Positions 40,643 to 48,576 of a DNA stretch of 64,000 nt are shown here, piece by piece. The DNA comes from Solirubrobacter sp035555675. GTDB taxonomy: Bacteria; Actinomycetota; Thermoleophilia; Solirubrobacterales; Solirubrobacteraceae. The notes beneath the pieces were generated by a model. It had not been told where the DNA came from. It saw nothing but the letters and a program-made list of their open reading frames with translations, and made no database searches. The position numbers and the translations under genes are program-made. Within the stretch, counting starts at the first letter, position 1, and every line of letters begins with the position of its first letter. The stretch spans positions 1 to 64,000 of the forward strand of contig DATMGH010000147.1 in NCBI GenBank assembly GCA_035555675.1. The letters are read 5' to 3'.

Positions 40643-42097
40643 TCAGCGCTTCTTCGCCGACTTCTTCTTGACGATCTGGACCCGGATCTGCACCTGCGAG
40701 CGCTGCTTGTCGGCGTTGACGAAGCGGAAGATGATCGTGCGCTTGCCGACCGGGTACTTGAGCGAGATCTTCAGCTTGCCGCTGGTCGCGACCCGGGTCG
40801 AGCGCTTCTTGACCGTCTTCTTGCCGACCTTGTTGTAGATCTGGACGATCGTGCGCTTCGGCGCCGACTTGCGCTTGCCGTTCTGGACACAGGTCAGACG
40901 GCCCGTGAACCGGTACTTCTTGCCGTACTGCAGCACCGGAACGCCCTTGGAGATCCGCAGCGGCTTCTGGTTGAGCGAGACCGACAGGCGCGGCGAACGG
41001 CACGAGCCGGCCTGGGCGCCCTTGGTACCGCCGCCGTTGGGGTTGACGTTGGGGTTCGGGCTGGGCTCCGGGATGAAGAGGTTCGACGTCCCGATGCTCA
41101 GCTCGCGAATGGAGACCGGCGGCTCCGGCCGCAGGATCTCGAAGTCCTCGTCCAGGATCACGGCGCTGTTGCCGACCGCGTCGTAGAGCGTGACCTTGCG
41201 GTGATGGATGCCGGCGGCCAGGCCGGTCGCCGCGACCTTGAGCTCCGTGCCGCCGATGCTGCGGTTCTCCGACAGGCAGCGGCTCGCATCCAGCGGAAGG
41301 TCGAGCTGCCCGCCGGGGGTGATGTCGGTGCAGCTGCCGATGTTCGCGGTCGCGCGGTCCTGCCCGTCGATGTTGAGCACGGCGCGGCCGAGGCCGACGC
41401 CGACGTCGCTGCCGCTGACGCGCACGGCGACCTCGTCCGGCCCGACCTGCGGGGCGTAGGACAGGATCGTGACCGGGTTGTGGCGGTCGACGTTGCCCTT
41501 CGGGGGCGTGGTGTCGTCCACGCGCAGGCCGACGCGCGAGACGTCCACGGACGCGGGGACGCCCTGGCAGCCGCCGGCGTTGCAGCCGAAGAACAGGTCG
41601 AGCGCGGTCCGCGGCGGGGTCGACGGCGCCGCGGGCTTGAACGTCTGGTCGCCGCTGAGGTCCGTGCCGCCGCCCGCGAGCGACTCCTGGGCGTCCGCCG
41701 ACAGGGAGGCCGCGTAGGTCACGCCGGCCCCCGCCGCCGCGAAGCCGTTGGTCCGCCGCTGCAGCGTCGCCTCGATCACCTCGAGCCCGCGGCCGGAGAC
41801 CGGCCACGTGTAAGCATCACGCTTAGCTTCAGGGTTAGACCCTGCATTGGAGAAGTCGATCCGGACGCCGCCGCCGGCGACGGTCGTCGACTGCCCGCCG
41901 CAGCCGGCGCCGTACGTGGACACCTTGACGGCGCCTTCGGCCTTGCCGTCGGGGTTCAGCGGCACGGGCACTCCATCGGGGCCGTGGCAACCCCACAGCC
42001 ACGCTTCACTGGCTGACGCGCTGCTGGCGACGACGCCGAGGGATGCCGCGGCGATCCCCGCTACCGCAATCTTCCCTATCCGACCGACTGAGGGCAT
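40643..42097 (-). CDS. large secreted Ala/Gly-rich protein with basic C-terminal domain
   Basis: A 484-aa exported protein. ATG 42097 follows GGAGGGAGAG and gives a clear signal peptide (IGKIAVAGIAAASLGVVASS). The mature part starts EAWLWGCHGPDGVPVPLNPD and has paired Cys (YGAGCGG, FFGCNAGGCQG, IGSCTD, SRCLSE), suggesting disulfide-linked beta domains. A Pro/Asn linker (EPSPNPNVNPNGGG, ~355) leads to a Lys-rich terminal domain with SCRSPRLSV and LTCVQNGKRK and the end KKKSAKKR. This layout (sugar-binding-like N-part, basic C-part) is common in exported actinobacterial proteins of unknown role. First gene of the secreted-protein run. Confidence 0.65.
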   Translation of the reverse strand: MPSVGRIGKIAVAGIAAASLGVVASSASASEAWLWGCHGPDGVPVPLNPDGKAEGAVKVSTYGAGCGGQSTTVAGGGVRIDFSNAGSNPEAKRDAYTWPVSGRGLEVIEATLQRRTNGFAAAGAGVTYAASLSADAQESLAGGGTDLSGDQTFKPAAPSTPPRTALDLFFGCNAGGCQGVPASVDVSRVGLRVDDTTPPKGNVDRHNPVTILSYAPQVGPDEVAVRVSGSDVGVGLGRAVLNIDGQDRATANIGSCTDITPGGQLDLPLDASRCLSENRSIGGTELKVAATGLAAGIHHRKVTLYDAVGNSAVILDEDFEILRPEPPVSIRELSIGTSNLFIPEPSPNPNVNPNGGGTKGAQAGSCRSPRLSVSLNQKPLRISKGVPVLQYGKKYRFTGRLTCVQNGKRKSAPKRTIVQIYNKVGKKTVKKRSTRVATSGKLKISLKYPVGKRTIIFRFVNADKQRSQVQIRVQIVKKKSAKKR

Positions 42098-42353
42098 CGC
42101 TGCCACTCTCCCTCCTGCAAGCACCTGCGTGGACCCGTTATTGATCGAGTGGAGCATCGTAAAACACGCCCCTCCCCATGAGGCGACGACACACCCCGAG
42201 TGCGGGCGACGGTACATAGATATGAGAGGGCACGTCAAGCCACCATTCGTCCAGATGACTCCACACGTCATCAAGCCAAAACCGCGAGTAGACTGGTTTG
42301 AAGGGTCTCGTGGCGTGCCGCGGCTCGGAGCCGCCTGATCGTACCCTTGGGCG

Positions 42354-43319
42354 ATGCTTGCTGCCTACGCCTCGCGGATCGACGCCGACGATCCGCTCTC
42401 GGGCCTGGTCGTCGACGAGCGCCCCGAGCCTGAGGTCCCGGCCGGGTGGACGACCGTCAGCGTCCGCGCCACGTCGCTCAACCACCACGACCTCTGGTCG
42501 CTGCGCGGGGTCGGCCTGCCGGAGGACCGCCTGCCGATGATCCTGGGCTGCGACGCCGCCGGCGTCGACGAGGCCGGCCGCGACGTGATCGTCCACGGCG
42601 TGATCGCGTCCGAGGGCTGGCTGGGCGACGAGACGCTGGACCCGCGCCGCTCGCTGCTCTCCGAGCGCTACCCGGGGACGTTCGCCGAGCGCGTCGCGGT
42701 CCCGGCGCGCAACCTCGTGCCCAAGCCGCCCGAGCTCTCCTTCGAGCAGGCGGCGTGCCTGCCGACCGCCTGGCTGACCGCCTACCGGATGCTGTTCACG
42801 CGCGCGGGCCTCGCCCCGGGCGCGACCGTGCTCGTGCAGGGCGCGGGCGGCGGCGTGGCGACGGCGCTGATCGCCCTCGCGCGCGCCGGCGGCCTGCGGG
42901 TGTGGGCGACCAGCCGCTCGGAGGCCAAGCGCGCCCGGGCGCTCGAGCTCGGCGCCGACGCGGTGTTCGAGACCGGCGCGCGGCTGCCGGAGCGCGTGGA
43001 CGCGGTGATGGAGACCGTCGGTGCCGCGACCTGGGACCACACGCTCAAGGCGCTCAAGCCGGGCGGCACCGTGGTCGTGTCGGGCGCGACGTCCGGGCCG
43101 AACCCGCCGGCGGCGCTGAACCGGGTGTTCTTCCTGCAGCTGTCCGTGGTCGGCTCGACCATGGGCTCGCGCGACGAGCTCGAGCGGCTCGTGCGGTTGC
43201 TGGTCGAACGCGACGTGCGGCCGACGATCGCGGCGACCGTGCCGCTGCGCGACGCGCGCGACGCGTTCGCCGCGATGGAGGCCGGCGACGTGTTCGGCAA
43301 GCTCGTGCTGACCCCGTAG
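42354..43319 (+). CDS. zinc-binding alcohol dehydrogenase / quinone oxidoreductase family protein
   Basis: A 321-aa medium-chain dehydrogenase. The N-terminal GroES-like domain has VRATSLNHHDLWSLRG (~41) and MILGCDAAG (~62). The nucleotide domain has VLVQGAGGGVATALIALA (~158) with the A-x-G-G-V-G-like turn and a C-terminal LRDARDAFAAMEAGDVFGK typical of the family. Catalytic zinc ligands (Cys/His/Cys) are not evident, so it is closer to zinc-independent quinone reductases. It lies alone, divergent from the secreted-protein genes across ~255 bp and convergent with the DapB-like gene. Substrate unknown. Confidence 0.82.
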   Translation: MLAAYASRIDADDPLSGLVVDERPEPEVPAGWTTVSVRATSLNHHDLWSLRGVGLPEDRLPMILGCDAAGVDEAGRDVIVHGVIASEGWLGDETLDPRRSLLSERYPGTFAERVAVPARNLVPKPPELSFEQAACLPTAWLTAYRMLFTRAGLAPGATVLVQGAGGGVATALIALARAGGLRVWATSRSEAKRARALELGADAVFETGARLPERVDAVMETVGAATWDHTLKALKPGGTVVVSGATSGPNPPAALNRVFFLQLSVVGSTMGSRDELERLVRLLVERDVRPTIAATVPLRDARDAFAAMEAGDVFGKLVLTP

Positions 43320-43437
43320 GGCGCTGACCGGCGACGCGACTCCCAAGCCGCTCGCGCCGCCGGTCGACGGGTGCGACGCGCCGCTGGTCAGGCGGCACGA
43401 TGTTCATCTTGTCAACAACGGATGACGGAACGCAAGC

Positions 43438-44181
43438 TCAGCCGAACAGCAGCCGGTCGAGCCCGCGCACGACGCCGGTGACGTCCGGTACGCGGCGGAT
43501 CGCCAGCAGCGTCCCGGCGACGTAGGGGTCGGCCGACGCGCCGGCCTCGTGGCGCACGACCAGGCGCTCGTCCGGCGTCGCCAGGATCACGTCGGTGGAG
43601 AGCGAGTAGCCGGGCAGGCGCAGCGAGTGGATGCGGGTGCCGGCGACGTTCGCGCCGCGCGCCTCGGGCGGGCCGATCAGGTCCGCGTCGTGCTCGGCGG
43701 GCTGCGCGGCGCCGAGCCGCTCGGCCAGCTCGCGCGAGGTCCCCGACGGCACGTCCGGCTTGCCGGAGGACCCGTAGTCGATCACTTCCCAGTGCGCGAT
43801 GTGCTCGGCCGCCACGGTCGCGGCGTGCAGCAGCGTCGCGGCCAGCACGGAGAAGTTGCCGGCGGCGATCACGCCGCGCCCCGCGGCGCGCGCGGCCGCG
43901 TCGATCTCGGCGTAGTCGGCCTCCGAGAGCCCCGAGGAGCCGACCACGACGTGCGCGCCGCCGGCCAGGGCGGCGTCCACGTTGGCGCGCACCGCGGCGG
44001 CGCTCGTGTAGTCGACCACCACGTCGGCCGGCACCGCCGCCAGCGCTTCCGCGACCGAGGCGAAGTCGGCGCCGGAGCGGGCGATCCCGCCGGCCAGCTC
44101 GAGGTCGTCGGCGGCCGCGACGGCGCGCGCCAGCGGCGCGCCGGTCCAGCCGGTGACGCCCGCGACCAGGACGCGCAGCAT
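43438..44181 (-). CDS. DapB-like dihydrodipicolinate reductase family protein lacking catalytic His
   Basis: A 247-aa protein with the DapB two-domain layout: N-terminal Rossmann motif VLVAGVTGWTGAPLA (~4), VVVDYTSAAAVRANV (~55), VVGSSGLS (~80), AAGNFSVLAATL (~105), and the C-terminal block VIDYGSSGKPDVPSGTSREL (~135). In DapB this block reads with an HHxHK catalytic stretch. Here Lys and PSGT remain but the two key His are Gly and Ser. Length is near normal (~250-270). It is coupled (TGATG) to the YciH gene. It may act on another substrate or be non-catalytic; housekeeping DapB is probably elsewhere. Confidence 0.7.
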   Translation of the reverse strand: MLRVLVAGVTGWTGAPLARAVAAADDLELAGGIARSGADFASVAEALAAVPADVVVDYTSAAAVRANVDAALAGGAHVVVGSSGLSEADYAEIDAAARAAGRGVIAAGNFSVLAATLLHAATVAAEHIAHWEVIDYGSSGKPDVPSGTSRELAERLGAAQPAEHDADLIGPPEARGANVAGTRIHSLRLPGYSLSTDVILATPDERLVVRHEAGASADPYVAGTLLAIRRVPDVTGVVRGLDRLLFG

Positions 44182-44501
44182 CAGCCGCCCGCCGCCACGA
44201 CGTCGTAGCCGTCCGCGCGCAGCAGCTCGATCACCAGGTCGCGATGGTCGCCCTGCAGCTCGATCACGCCGTCCTTGAGCGAGCCGCCGACGCCGCAGCG
44301 CTTCTTCAGGCGCCCGGCCAGGTCGCGCAGGCCGCCGTCGTCGAGCGGGACGTTCGCGATCGTCGTGACCGCCTTGCCGCGCCGCCCGGAGACCTCGCGG
44401 CGGACCTTCACGCGGCCGCCCGCGGCCGCCCGCGCCTGGGGCGCACGCGCCTTGCGCAGGTCGCCGTCCGTCGTCGAGTAGACCCTGCGTGCGTCGCTCA
44501 T
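44181..44501 (-). CDS. SUI1/eIF1-like translation factor (YciH family)
   Basis: A 106-aa protein of the YciH/SUI1 family. A basic N-terminal extension (from VYSTTDGDLRKAR) precedes the SUI1 domain: VKVRREVSGRRGKAVTTI (~32-50), LKKRCGVGGSLKDGVIELQG (~68-87) and the terminal helix HRDLVIELLRADGY. The G-x-G-G-S/T-L-K-D-G segment is diagnostic. Bacterial YciH interacts with the small ribosomal subunit and can affect initiation fidelity. The start ATG 44501 shares ATGA with the kinase stop, and its stop overlaps the DapB-like start (TGATG). Confidence 0.88.
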   Translation of the reverse strand: MSDARRVYSTTDGDLRKARAPQARAAAGGRVKVRREVSGRRGKAVTTIANVPLDDGGLRDLAGRLKKRCGVGGSLKDGVIELQGDHRDLVIELLRADGYDVVAAGG

Positions 44502-45937
44502 ACCGTGGCGTGGAGTGGTAGCACGGCGCGCACGCACGTGCCTTCGCCGAGCCGGGAGTCGACGGTCAGCGTGCCGTCGCTGGCGCCGACGCGGTCGGCG
44601 AGGCCGGACAGCCCGGAGCCGGCGCCGACGGCCGCGCCGCCGACGCCGTCGTCGACCACCTCGACCACCAGCTCGCCGTCCGCGCACGCGATCCGCACGA
44701 CCGCGTGCGTGGCCTGGGCGTACTTGGCGACGTTCGTGAGCGCCTCGGCGACCGTGAAGTACGCGGTCGCCTCGACCGCGGCCGGGAACCGCTCGGCCGG
44801 CGGGTCGATCACCTCCACCGGCAGCGGCGCGCGCGTCGCCAGCGCGCCGACGGCCGGGCCGAGCCCGCGCTCGGTCAGCACCGCCGGGTGGATCCCGCGC
44901 GCGAGCTCGCGCAGCTCGTCGGACGCCTCCTTGAGCTCTGACCCCAGCCGCCCGAGGAACGCTTCGAGCTCCGCCGGGTCCTCGGCCAGCCGGCGGCGCG
45001 CGACCTGGACGTCGAGCACGAGCGAGACGAGCCGCTGCTGCGCGCCGTCGTGCAGATCGCGCTCGATCTTGCGGCGCGCGTTGTCGGCCGCTTCCAGGAT
45101 GCGCTGGCGCGACGCGCGCAGCTCGGCCGTGCGCGCCGCCTGGACCTGGTGCGCGAGCAGGGCGGCTTCGGCGGCGCGGCGCTCGGTGATGTCGAACAGC
45201 GCGCCGTCCAGCCACAGCCGTCCGCGCGGGCCGGGGACCGGCTGGCCGCGGTCGAGCACCCAGCGGATGCCGCCGTCCGCGCGCACGATCCGGTACTCGA
45301 GCACGAACGGCGTGTGGTGCTCGGTCGAGTGCGCGACGCGCTCGAGCACCGCGTCGACGTCGTCGGGATGGACGAGCGAGAACAGCGTGCGCTTGTGCGA
45401 GGCGAGGAAGTTCGCGGGCGGGTAGCCGCTGATGCGTTCGATCTCGTCGCTGATCGCTTCCAGCACGAAGTCCGCGTGCCAGGCGGAGCGGTAGATCGCG
45501 CCCGGCACGTTCTCCATCAGCGAGCGCAGCAGGCGGTCGTTGGAGCGCTGCTCGGCGGCGTTGAGCCCGGCGCGGGCGCGGGCGATCAGCTCGGCGCGCG
45601 AGAACGGGCGGTGCAGGTAGTCGTCGGCGCCCGCGTTGAGCACCGAGTCCGCCATCCGGCCCTTGGCGGCGACGGTGATCGCCAGCAGCCACGCGTCGCC
45701 GAGCCGCGGGTCCTTGCGCAGCATGCGGCAGATCGCCGGCGCGTCGTGGCCCGCGGCGTCGCGGTCGACGATCACCAGGTCGACGGGCTCGGCCTCCAGC
45801 GCCGCGCCGGCCGCCGCCGCCCGCCGCACCGCACGCGGCGAATGGCCGGCCGCGCGCAGCCACGACTGGATCTCAGGCTCGGCCGCGCCGACGACGAGGA
45901 TCTCGGCCTGGCGCCGTCGAACTGCTTCTCGTGCCAC
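44498..45937 (-). CDS. hybrid sensor histidine kinase (receiver-PAS-HisKA_3-HATPase)
   Basis: A 479-aa cytoplasmic kinase. Residues ~10-125 form a receiver-like domain (LVIVDRDAAGHDAP at the phospho-acceptor strand, GADDYLHRPFSRAEL at the conserved Lys position, which is His-Arg here). Residues ~135-250 form a PAS/PAC domain (AISDEIERISGYPPANFL, ALFDITERRAAE). The HisKA_3 dimerisation motif is ERDLHDGAQQRLVSLVL (~310) with the phospho-His. The HATPase has AYFTVAEALTNVAKYAQATH (~395) and a GLSGLADRVGA end. No TM segment and no adjacent LuxR-type partner are visible. It is first in a unit with YciH and the DapB-like gene. Confidence 0.87.
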   Translation of the reverse strand: MAREAVRRRQAEILVVGAAEPEIQSWLRAAGHSPRAVRRAAAAGAALEAEPVDLVIVDRDAAGHDAPAICRMLRKDPRLGDAWLLAITVAAKGRMADSVLNAGADDYLHRPFSRAELIARARAGLNAAEQRSNDRLLRSLMENVPGAIYRSAWHADFVLEAISDEIERISGYPPANFLASHKRTLFSLVHPDDVDAVLERVAHSTEHHTPFVLEYRIVRADGGIRWVLDRGQPVPGPRGRLWLDGALFDITERRAAEAALLAHQVQAARTAELRASRQRILEAADNARRKIERDLHDGAQQRLVSLVLDVQVARRRLAEDPAELEAFLGRLGSELKEASDELRELARGIHPAVLTERGLGPAVGALATRAPLPVEVIDPPAERFPAAVEATAYFTVAEALTNVAKYAQATHAVVRIACADGELVVEVVDDGVGGAAVGAGSGLSGLADRVGASDGTLTVDSRLGEGTCVRAVLPLHATV

Positions 45938-45962
45938 GACGCCCCATTATGAGGGGCGCGGC

Positions 45963-46496
45963 TCAGCCGCCGAAGTCGGTCGCGTAGGTCGCGCCGGCGT
46001 CGCCCGTCGGCGCCCCGTCGGCCACGCCGACGCCGATCACCTTGAACGCGCGGGCGAGGATGTTCGCGCGGTGGTCGCGGCTGTGCATCCAGCCCTTGAC
46101 CATCTCGCGCGGGGTGGCGAAGTCGCCCTCGCCGTAGCCGATGTTCTCCCCCACGACCCAGCGCTGGCGCGCCTTCGTCCAGCCGGTGCGCTTGATGCGG
46201 GTGACGAAGCTGACGCCGGCCTTCGTGTCGTGGGCGAAGTAGCGGCGGGCGACCATGTCGCCGGCGTGGCGGCCGGCGACCCGGCGCAGCCTGGCGTCCG
46301 CGCGCAGCGCACGCAGGCCGCGGCGGGTGCGCTCGGCGTTGAGCAGGCAGAGCGTGGTGCGGACGGTCGCGGCCTGGCCGAGCTCGGCCGGTGCGACGTC
46401 GGCGCCCGCGCAGCGCGCGGCACCGGCGGCGGGCGCGCCGGCGAGCGTGCCGGCAGCGGTGAGCGACAGCGTGAGAGCAGTGACGAGACGACGCAT
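45963..46496 (-). CDS. secreted CAP/SCP-domain protein
   Basis: A 177-aa exported CAP (cysteine-rich secretory, antigen 5, PR-1) domain protein. The signal peptide is RRLVTALTLSLTAAGTLAG. Helix NAERTRRGLRALRADARLRR (~53) is followed by AGRHAGDMVARRYFAHD (~77, first His and acidic groove residues), VVGENIGYGEGDF (~113, the conserved E-N) and WMHSRDHRANIL (~136, second His). This is the standard SCP/YkwD arrangement. The two Cys (ARCAG, TTLCLL) may pair. Role outside the cell unknown. It lies 25 bp downstream of the kinase start on the same strand but is probably transcribed separately. Confidence 0.87.
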   Translation of the reverse strand: MRRLVTALTLSLTAAGTLAGAPAAGAARCAGADVAPAELGQAATVRTTLCLLNAERTRRGLRALRADARLRRVAGRHAGDMVARRYFAHDTKAGVSFVTRIKRTGWTKARQRWVVGENIGYGEGDFATPREMVKGWMHSRDHRANILARAFKVIGVGVADGAPTGDAGATYATDFGG

Positions 46497-46623
46497 CGAG
46501 ACCTCCCCCCAGGGCCCGGACGCGGGCCCTTCGGCGGGTTGTGACCTACATGACCTACGACATCTGTCGGCTCTCGGCGGAGCCGACTTTAGGCCCGGTT
46601 TCGTACGCGCTCTGACAACTGCT

Positions 46624-46654
46624 GGGCGAGGCCGGCGGCACGCCGGCCTCGCCC
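46624..46654 (-). terminator. GC-rich hairpin downstream of the beta-propeller gene
   Basis: Perfect 13-bp arms (GGGCGAGGCCGGC and its complement) with a 5-base loop, 7 bp after the stop at 46662 in the leftward direction. There is no strong U-tract, as is common for actinobacterial terminators. Confidence 0.6.
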
Positions 46655-46661
46655 TTTGGGG

Positions 46662-47711
46662 TCACCGGGCGGCGAGGCCGGCCAGGCCGGCGCCGAGGTC
46701 GCTCGCGCCCGCGAGCGGCGTCAGGGCGCCGTCCGCGCGCTGGCGGTACGCGGTGATCGAGCCGCTGGCCGGGTTGATCGCGTACAGGTAGCCGCCGGCG
46801 AAGGCGAGGTCGTTCGGCTGCGGGGAGACCGCGGTCAGCCCGTCCGCGTCGAGCGCGCGCAGCGAGCCGTCGCGATGGATCGCGAAGCCGCTGATCGACC
46901 CGCTCGCGTTGCCGGTGTAGGCGAAGCGGCCGCTCGGGTCGATCGCCACCCAGCACGCCGCGCCCTGCCCGACCGGCAGCGCCGCCGTGATCACGCGGCC
47001 GCCGCGGTAGGACGAGACGGTCGACGCGCCGGCTTCGCTGACGATCAGGTCGCCGCGCGGGGAGAACGCGAAGCCGAACGGGACGGCGCCCGCCGACGCC
47101 GTCACGACCGGCGCGCCCAGCCGGCCGTGGCGCAGCGCCAGCGTCTCCAGGCGGTTCGACTGCTTCTCGGTGACGACCAGCGAGCGGCCGTCGGGCGCGA
47201 CCGAGACCTGCGCGGCCCCGGCCGCGCCCGGCGCCAGCGCGCGGACCGCGCGAGCGTGCAGCCGGCCGGCGCGGTCGACGTCGAACGCGGCGACGTTGGG
47301 CGCGTCGCCGCCGGCGTTGAGCACGTACACCGAGCCGTCCGCGACGTCGGCGGAGACCGGCGTCACGCCGCCGCTGGGCTTGCGGTCGGTGCGGGTGAGA
47401 TGCCCGTCGCCGGTCACGCGGAACGCGGCGACGTCGTTGGAGCCGGCGTCGACCGCGACCAGCACGCGACCGTCGTCGGACAGCGCGACCGCACCTTGGG
47501 AGCCGAGCCCGGCGCCCGAGCCGCGCCCACCCGTGCGGTAGGTCGCAACCGGCGTCAGCGCGCCGTCCGGCCCGCGGTCCACGCGGTGCACGGCGTTGCC
47601 CGTCGCGGCGTTGCTCTGGGTGTACAGCGCGCCGCCGGAATGAGCGGACGCCGGGCCCGCGAACAGCAGTGCGAAGCCGACCGCCGGAGCGGCAAGACAC
47701 GTCACCTTCAT
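46662..47711 (-). CDS. secreted lactonase-type beta-propeller protein
   Basis: A 349-aa exported seven-bladed propeller related to the YkgB/6-phosphogluconolactonase (PF10282-type) family. The signal peptide is KVTCLAAPAVGFALLFAGPA. Blades repeat as ALSDDGRVLVAVDAGSNDVA (~78), VSADVADGSVYVLNAGGDAP (~119), VSVAPDGRSLVVTEKQSNRL (~168), FAFSPRGDLIVSEAGASTV (~215), VAIDPSGRFAYTGNASGSI (~255) and LAFAGGYLYAINPASGSI (~300). Cytoplasmic lactonases lack a signal peptide, so this exported form may bind surfaces rather than hydrolyse lactones. It is divergent from the flavodoxin-like gene. Confidence 0.75.
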   Translation of the reverse strand: MKVTCLAAPAVGFALLFAGPASAHSGGALYTQSNAATGNAVHRVDRGPDGALTPVATYRTGGRGSGAGLGSQGAVALSDDGRVLVAVDAGSNDVAAFRVTGDGHLTRTDRKPSGGVTPVSADVADGSVYVLNAGGDAPNVAAFDVDRAGRLHARAVRALAPGAAGAAQVSVAPDGRSLVVTEKQSNRLETLALRHGRLGAPVVTASAGAVPFGFAFSPRGDLIVSEAGASTVSSYRGGRVITAALPVGQGAACWVAIDPSGRFAYTGNASGSISGFAIHRDGSLRALDADGLTAVSPQPNDLAFAGGYLYAINPASGSITAYRQRADGALTPLAGASDLGAGLAGLAAR

Positions 47712-47768
47712 GGCTGCCTCCTGGGGAGGATCGATGGTCGGCGGCTGTAGTCACGCGAGCCGGCGAGG

Positions 47769-47782
47769 CGTTACGCGTAACG
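47769..47782. promoter_or_regulatory. 14-bp perfect palindrome in a divergent promoter region
   Basis: CGTTACGCGTAACG lies between the starts at 47711 and 47811. Immediately after it is a second inverted repeat GTCCCC-N8-GGGGAC (47782-47801), ending 9 bp before the reductase start. The first is probably an operator; the second could be a leader hairpin covering the ribosome-binding site. Confidence 0.45.
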
Positions 47783-47810
47783 TCCCCGGCTTGACGGGGA
47801 CAACGGCGGC

Positions 47811-48572
47811 ATGACCATCCCCGCCCCCATCCAGCGGTTCATCGACGCGCAGGCCGACGCCGCCCCGGGGCGCTTCGACGACCTGCGCGCCGTGATCTTC
47901 AACGGGACGCTCAAGCGCTCGCCCGAGCCGAGCCAGACGGACGGGCTGCTCGCGATCGCCCGCGGCATCTTCGAGCGCGTCGGCGTGCGCGTGGACGTGG
48001 TCCGCACCGCCGACCACGAGATCCCGGCGGGCGTGTGGCCCGACATGACCGAGCAGGGCTACGACCGCGACGACTTCCCAGCCATCCACCGCGAGCTCGT
48101 CGTGCCGGCGGACATCGTCGTGCTGGCCGGGCCGATCTGGCTCGGCGACCAGTCCTCGCTGACGCGCAAGGTCATCGAGCGGCTATACGCGTACTCGGGC
48201 GACGTCAACGCGGCCGGGCAGTGGTCCTACTACGGCAAGGTCGGCGGCGCGGTGACGACCGGCAACGAAGACGGCGGCAAGCACGTCAGCGCGCAGATCC
48301 TGTACGCGCTCCAGCACATCGGGCTGACGGTGCCGCCGCAGGCGGACGCCTACTGGGTCGGCGAGGCCGGGCCCGGGCCGTCGTACCGCGAGGGCGGGGG
48401 CGAGCGCAACGCCTGGACGACGCGCAACACCGTCTTCATGACCTGGAACCTGCTGCACCTCGCGCGGCTGCTCAAGGACGCCGGCGGCATCCCCGCCTAC
48501 GGCAACGACACGCGCGAGTGGAACCTCGACCTGCCCGACCACCCGAACCCGGAGTACCGGGTCAGCGCTTGA
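47811..48572 (+). CDS. NADPH-dependent FMN reductase / flavodoxin-like family protein
   Basis: A 253-aa protein of the flavodoxin-like fold. The phosphate-binding loop region is VIFNGTLKRSPEPSQTDGLL (~28-47), the second FMN loop LAGPIWLGDQSSLTRKVIER (~105) and the third VTTGNEDGGKHVSAQILYAL (~145). A C-terminal extension (RNAWTTRNTVFMTWNLLHLA) is common in this subgroup. It would transfer electrons from NAD(P)H to quinones or flavin in the cytoplasm. It is monocistronic, with palindromes upstream suggesting repression, perhaps by an oxidant-sensing regulator located elsewhere. Confidence 0.8.
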   Translation: MTIPAPIQRFIDAQADAAPGRFDDLRAVIFNGTLKRSPEPSQTDGLLAIARGIFERVGVRVDVVRTADHEIPAGVWPDMTEQGYDRDDFPAIHRELVVPADIVVLAGPIWLGDQSSLTRKVIERLYAYSGDVNAAGQWSYYGKVGGAVTTGNEDGGKHVSAQILYALQHIGLTVPPQADAYWVGEAGPGPSYREGGGERNAWTTRNTVFMTWNLLHLARLLKDAGGIPAYGNDTREWNLDLPDHPNPEYRVSA

Positions 48573-48576
48573 CGCG

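Noticed and set aside
43320..43437. Terminator between the quinone oxidoreductase and DapB-like genes
   Set aside because: Only an 8-bp GACCGGCG/CGCCGGTC pair with a 28-base loop and no U-tract; too weak to list.
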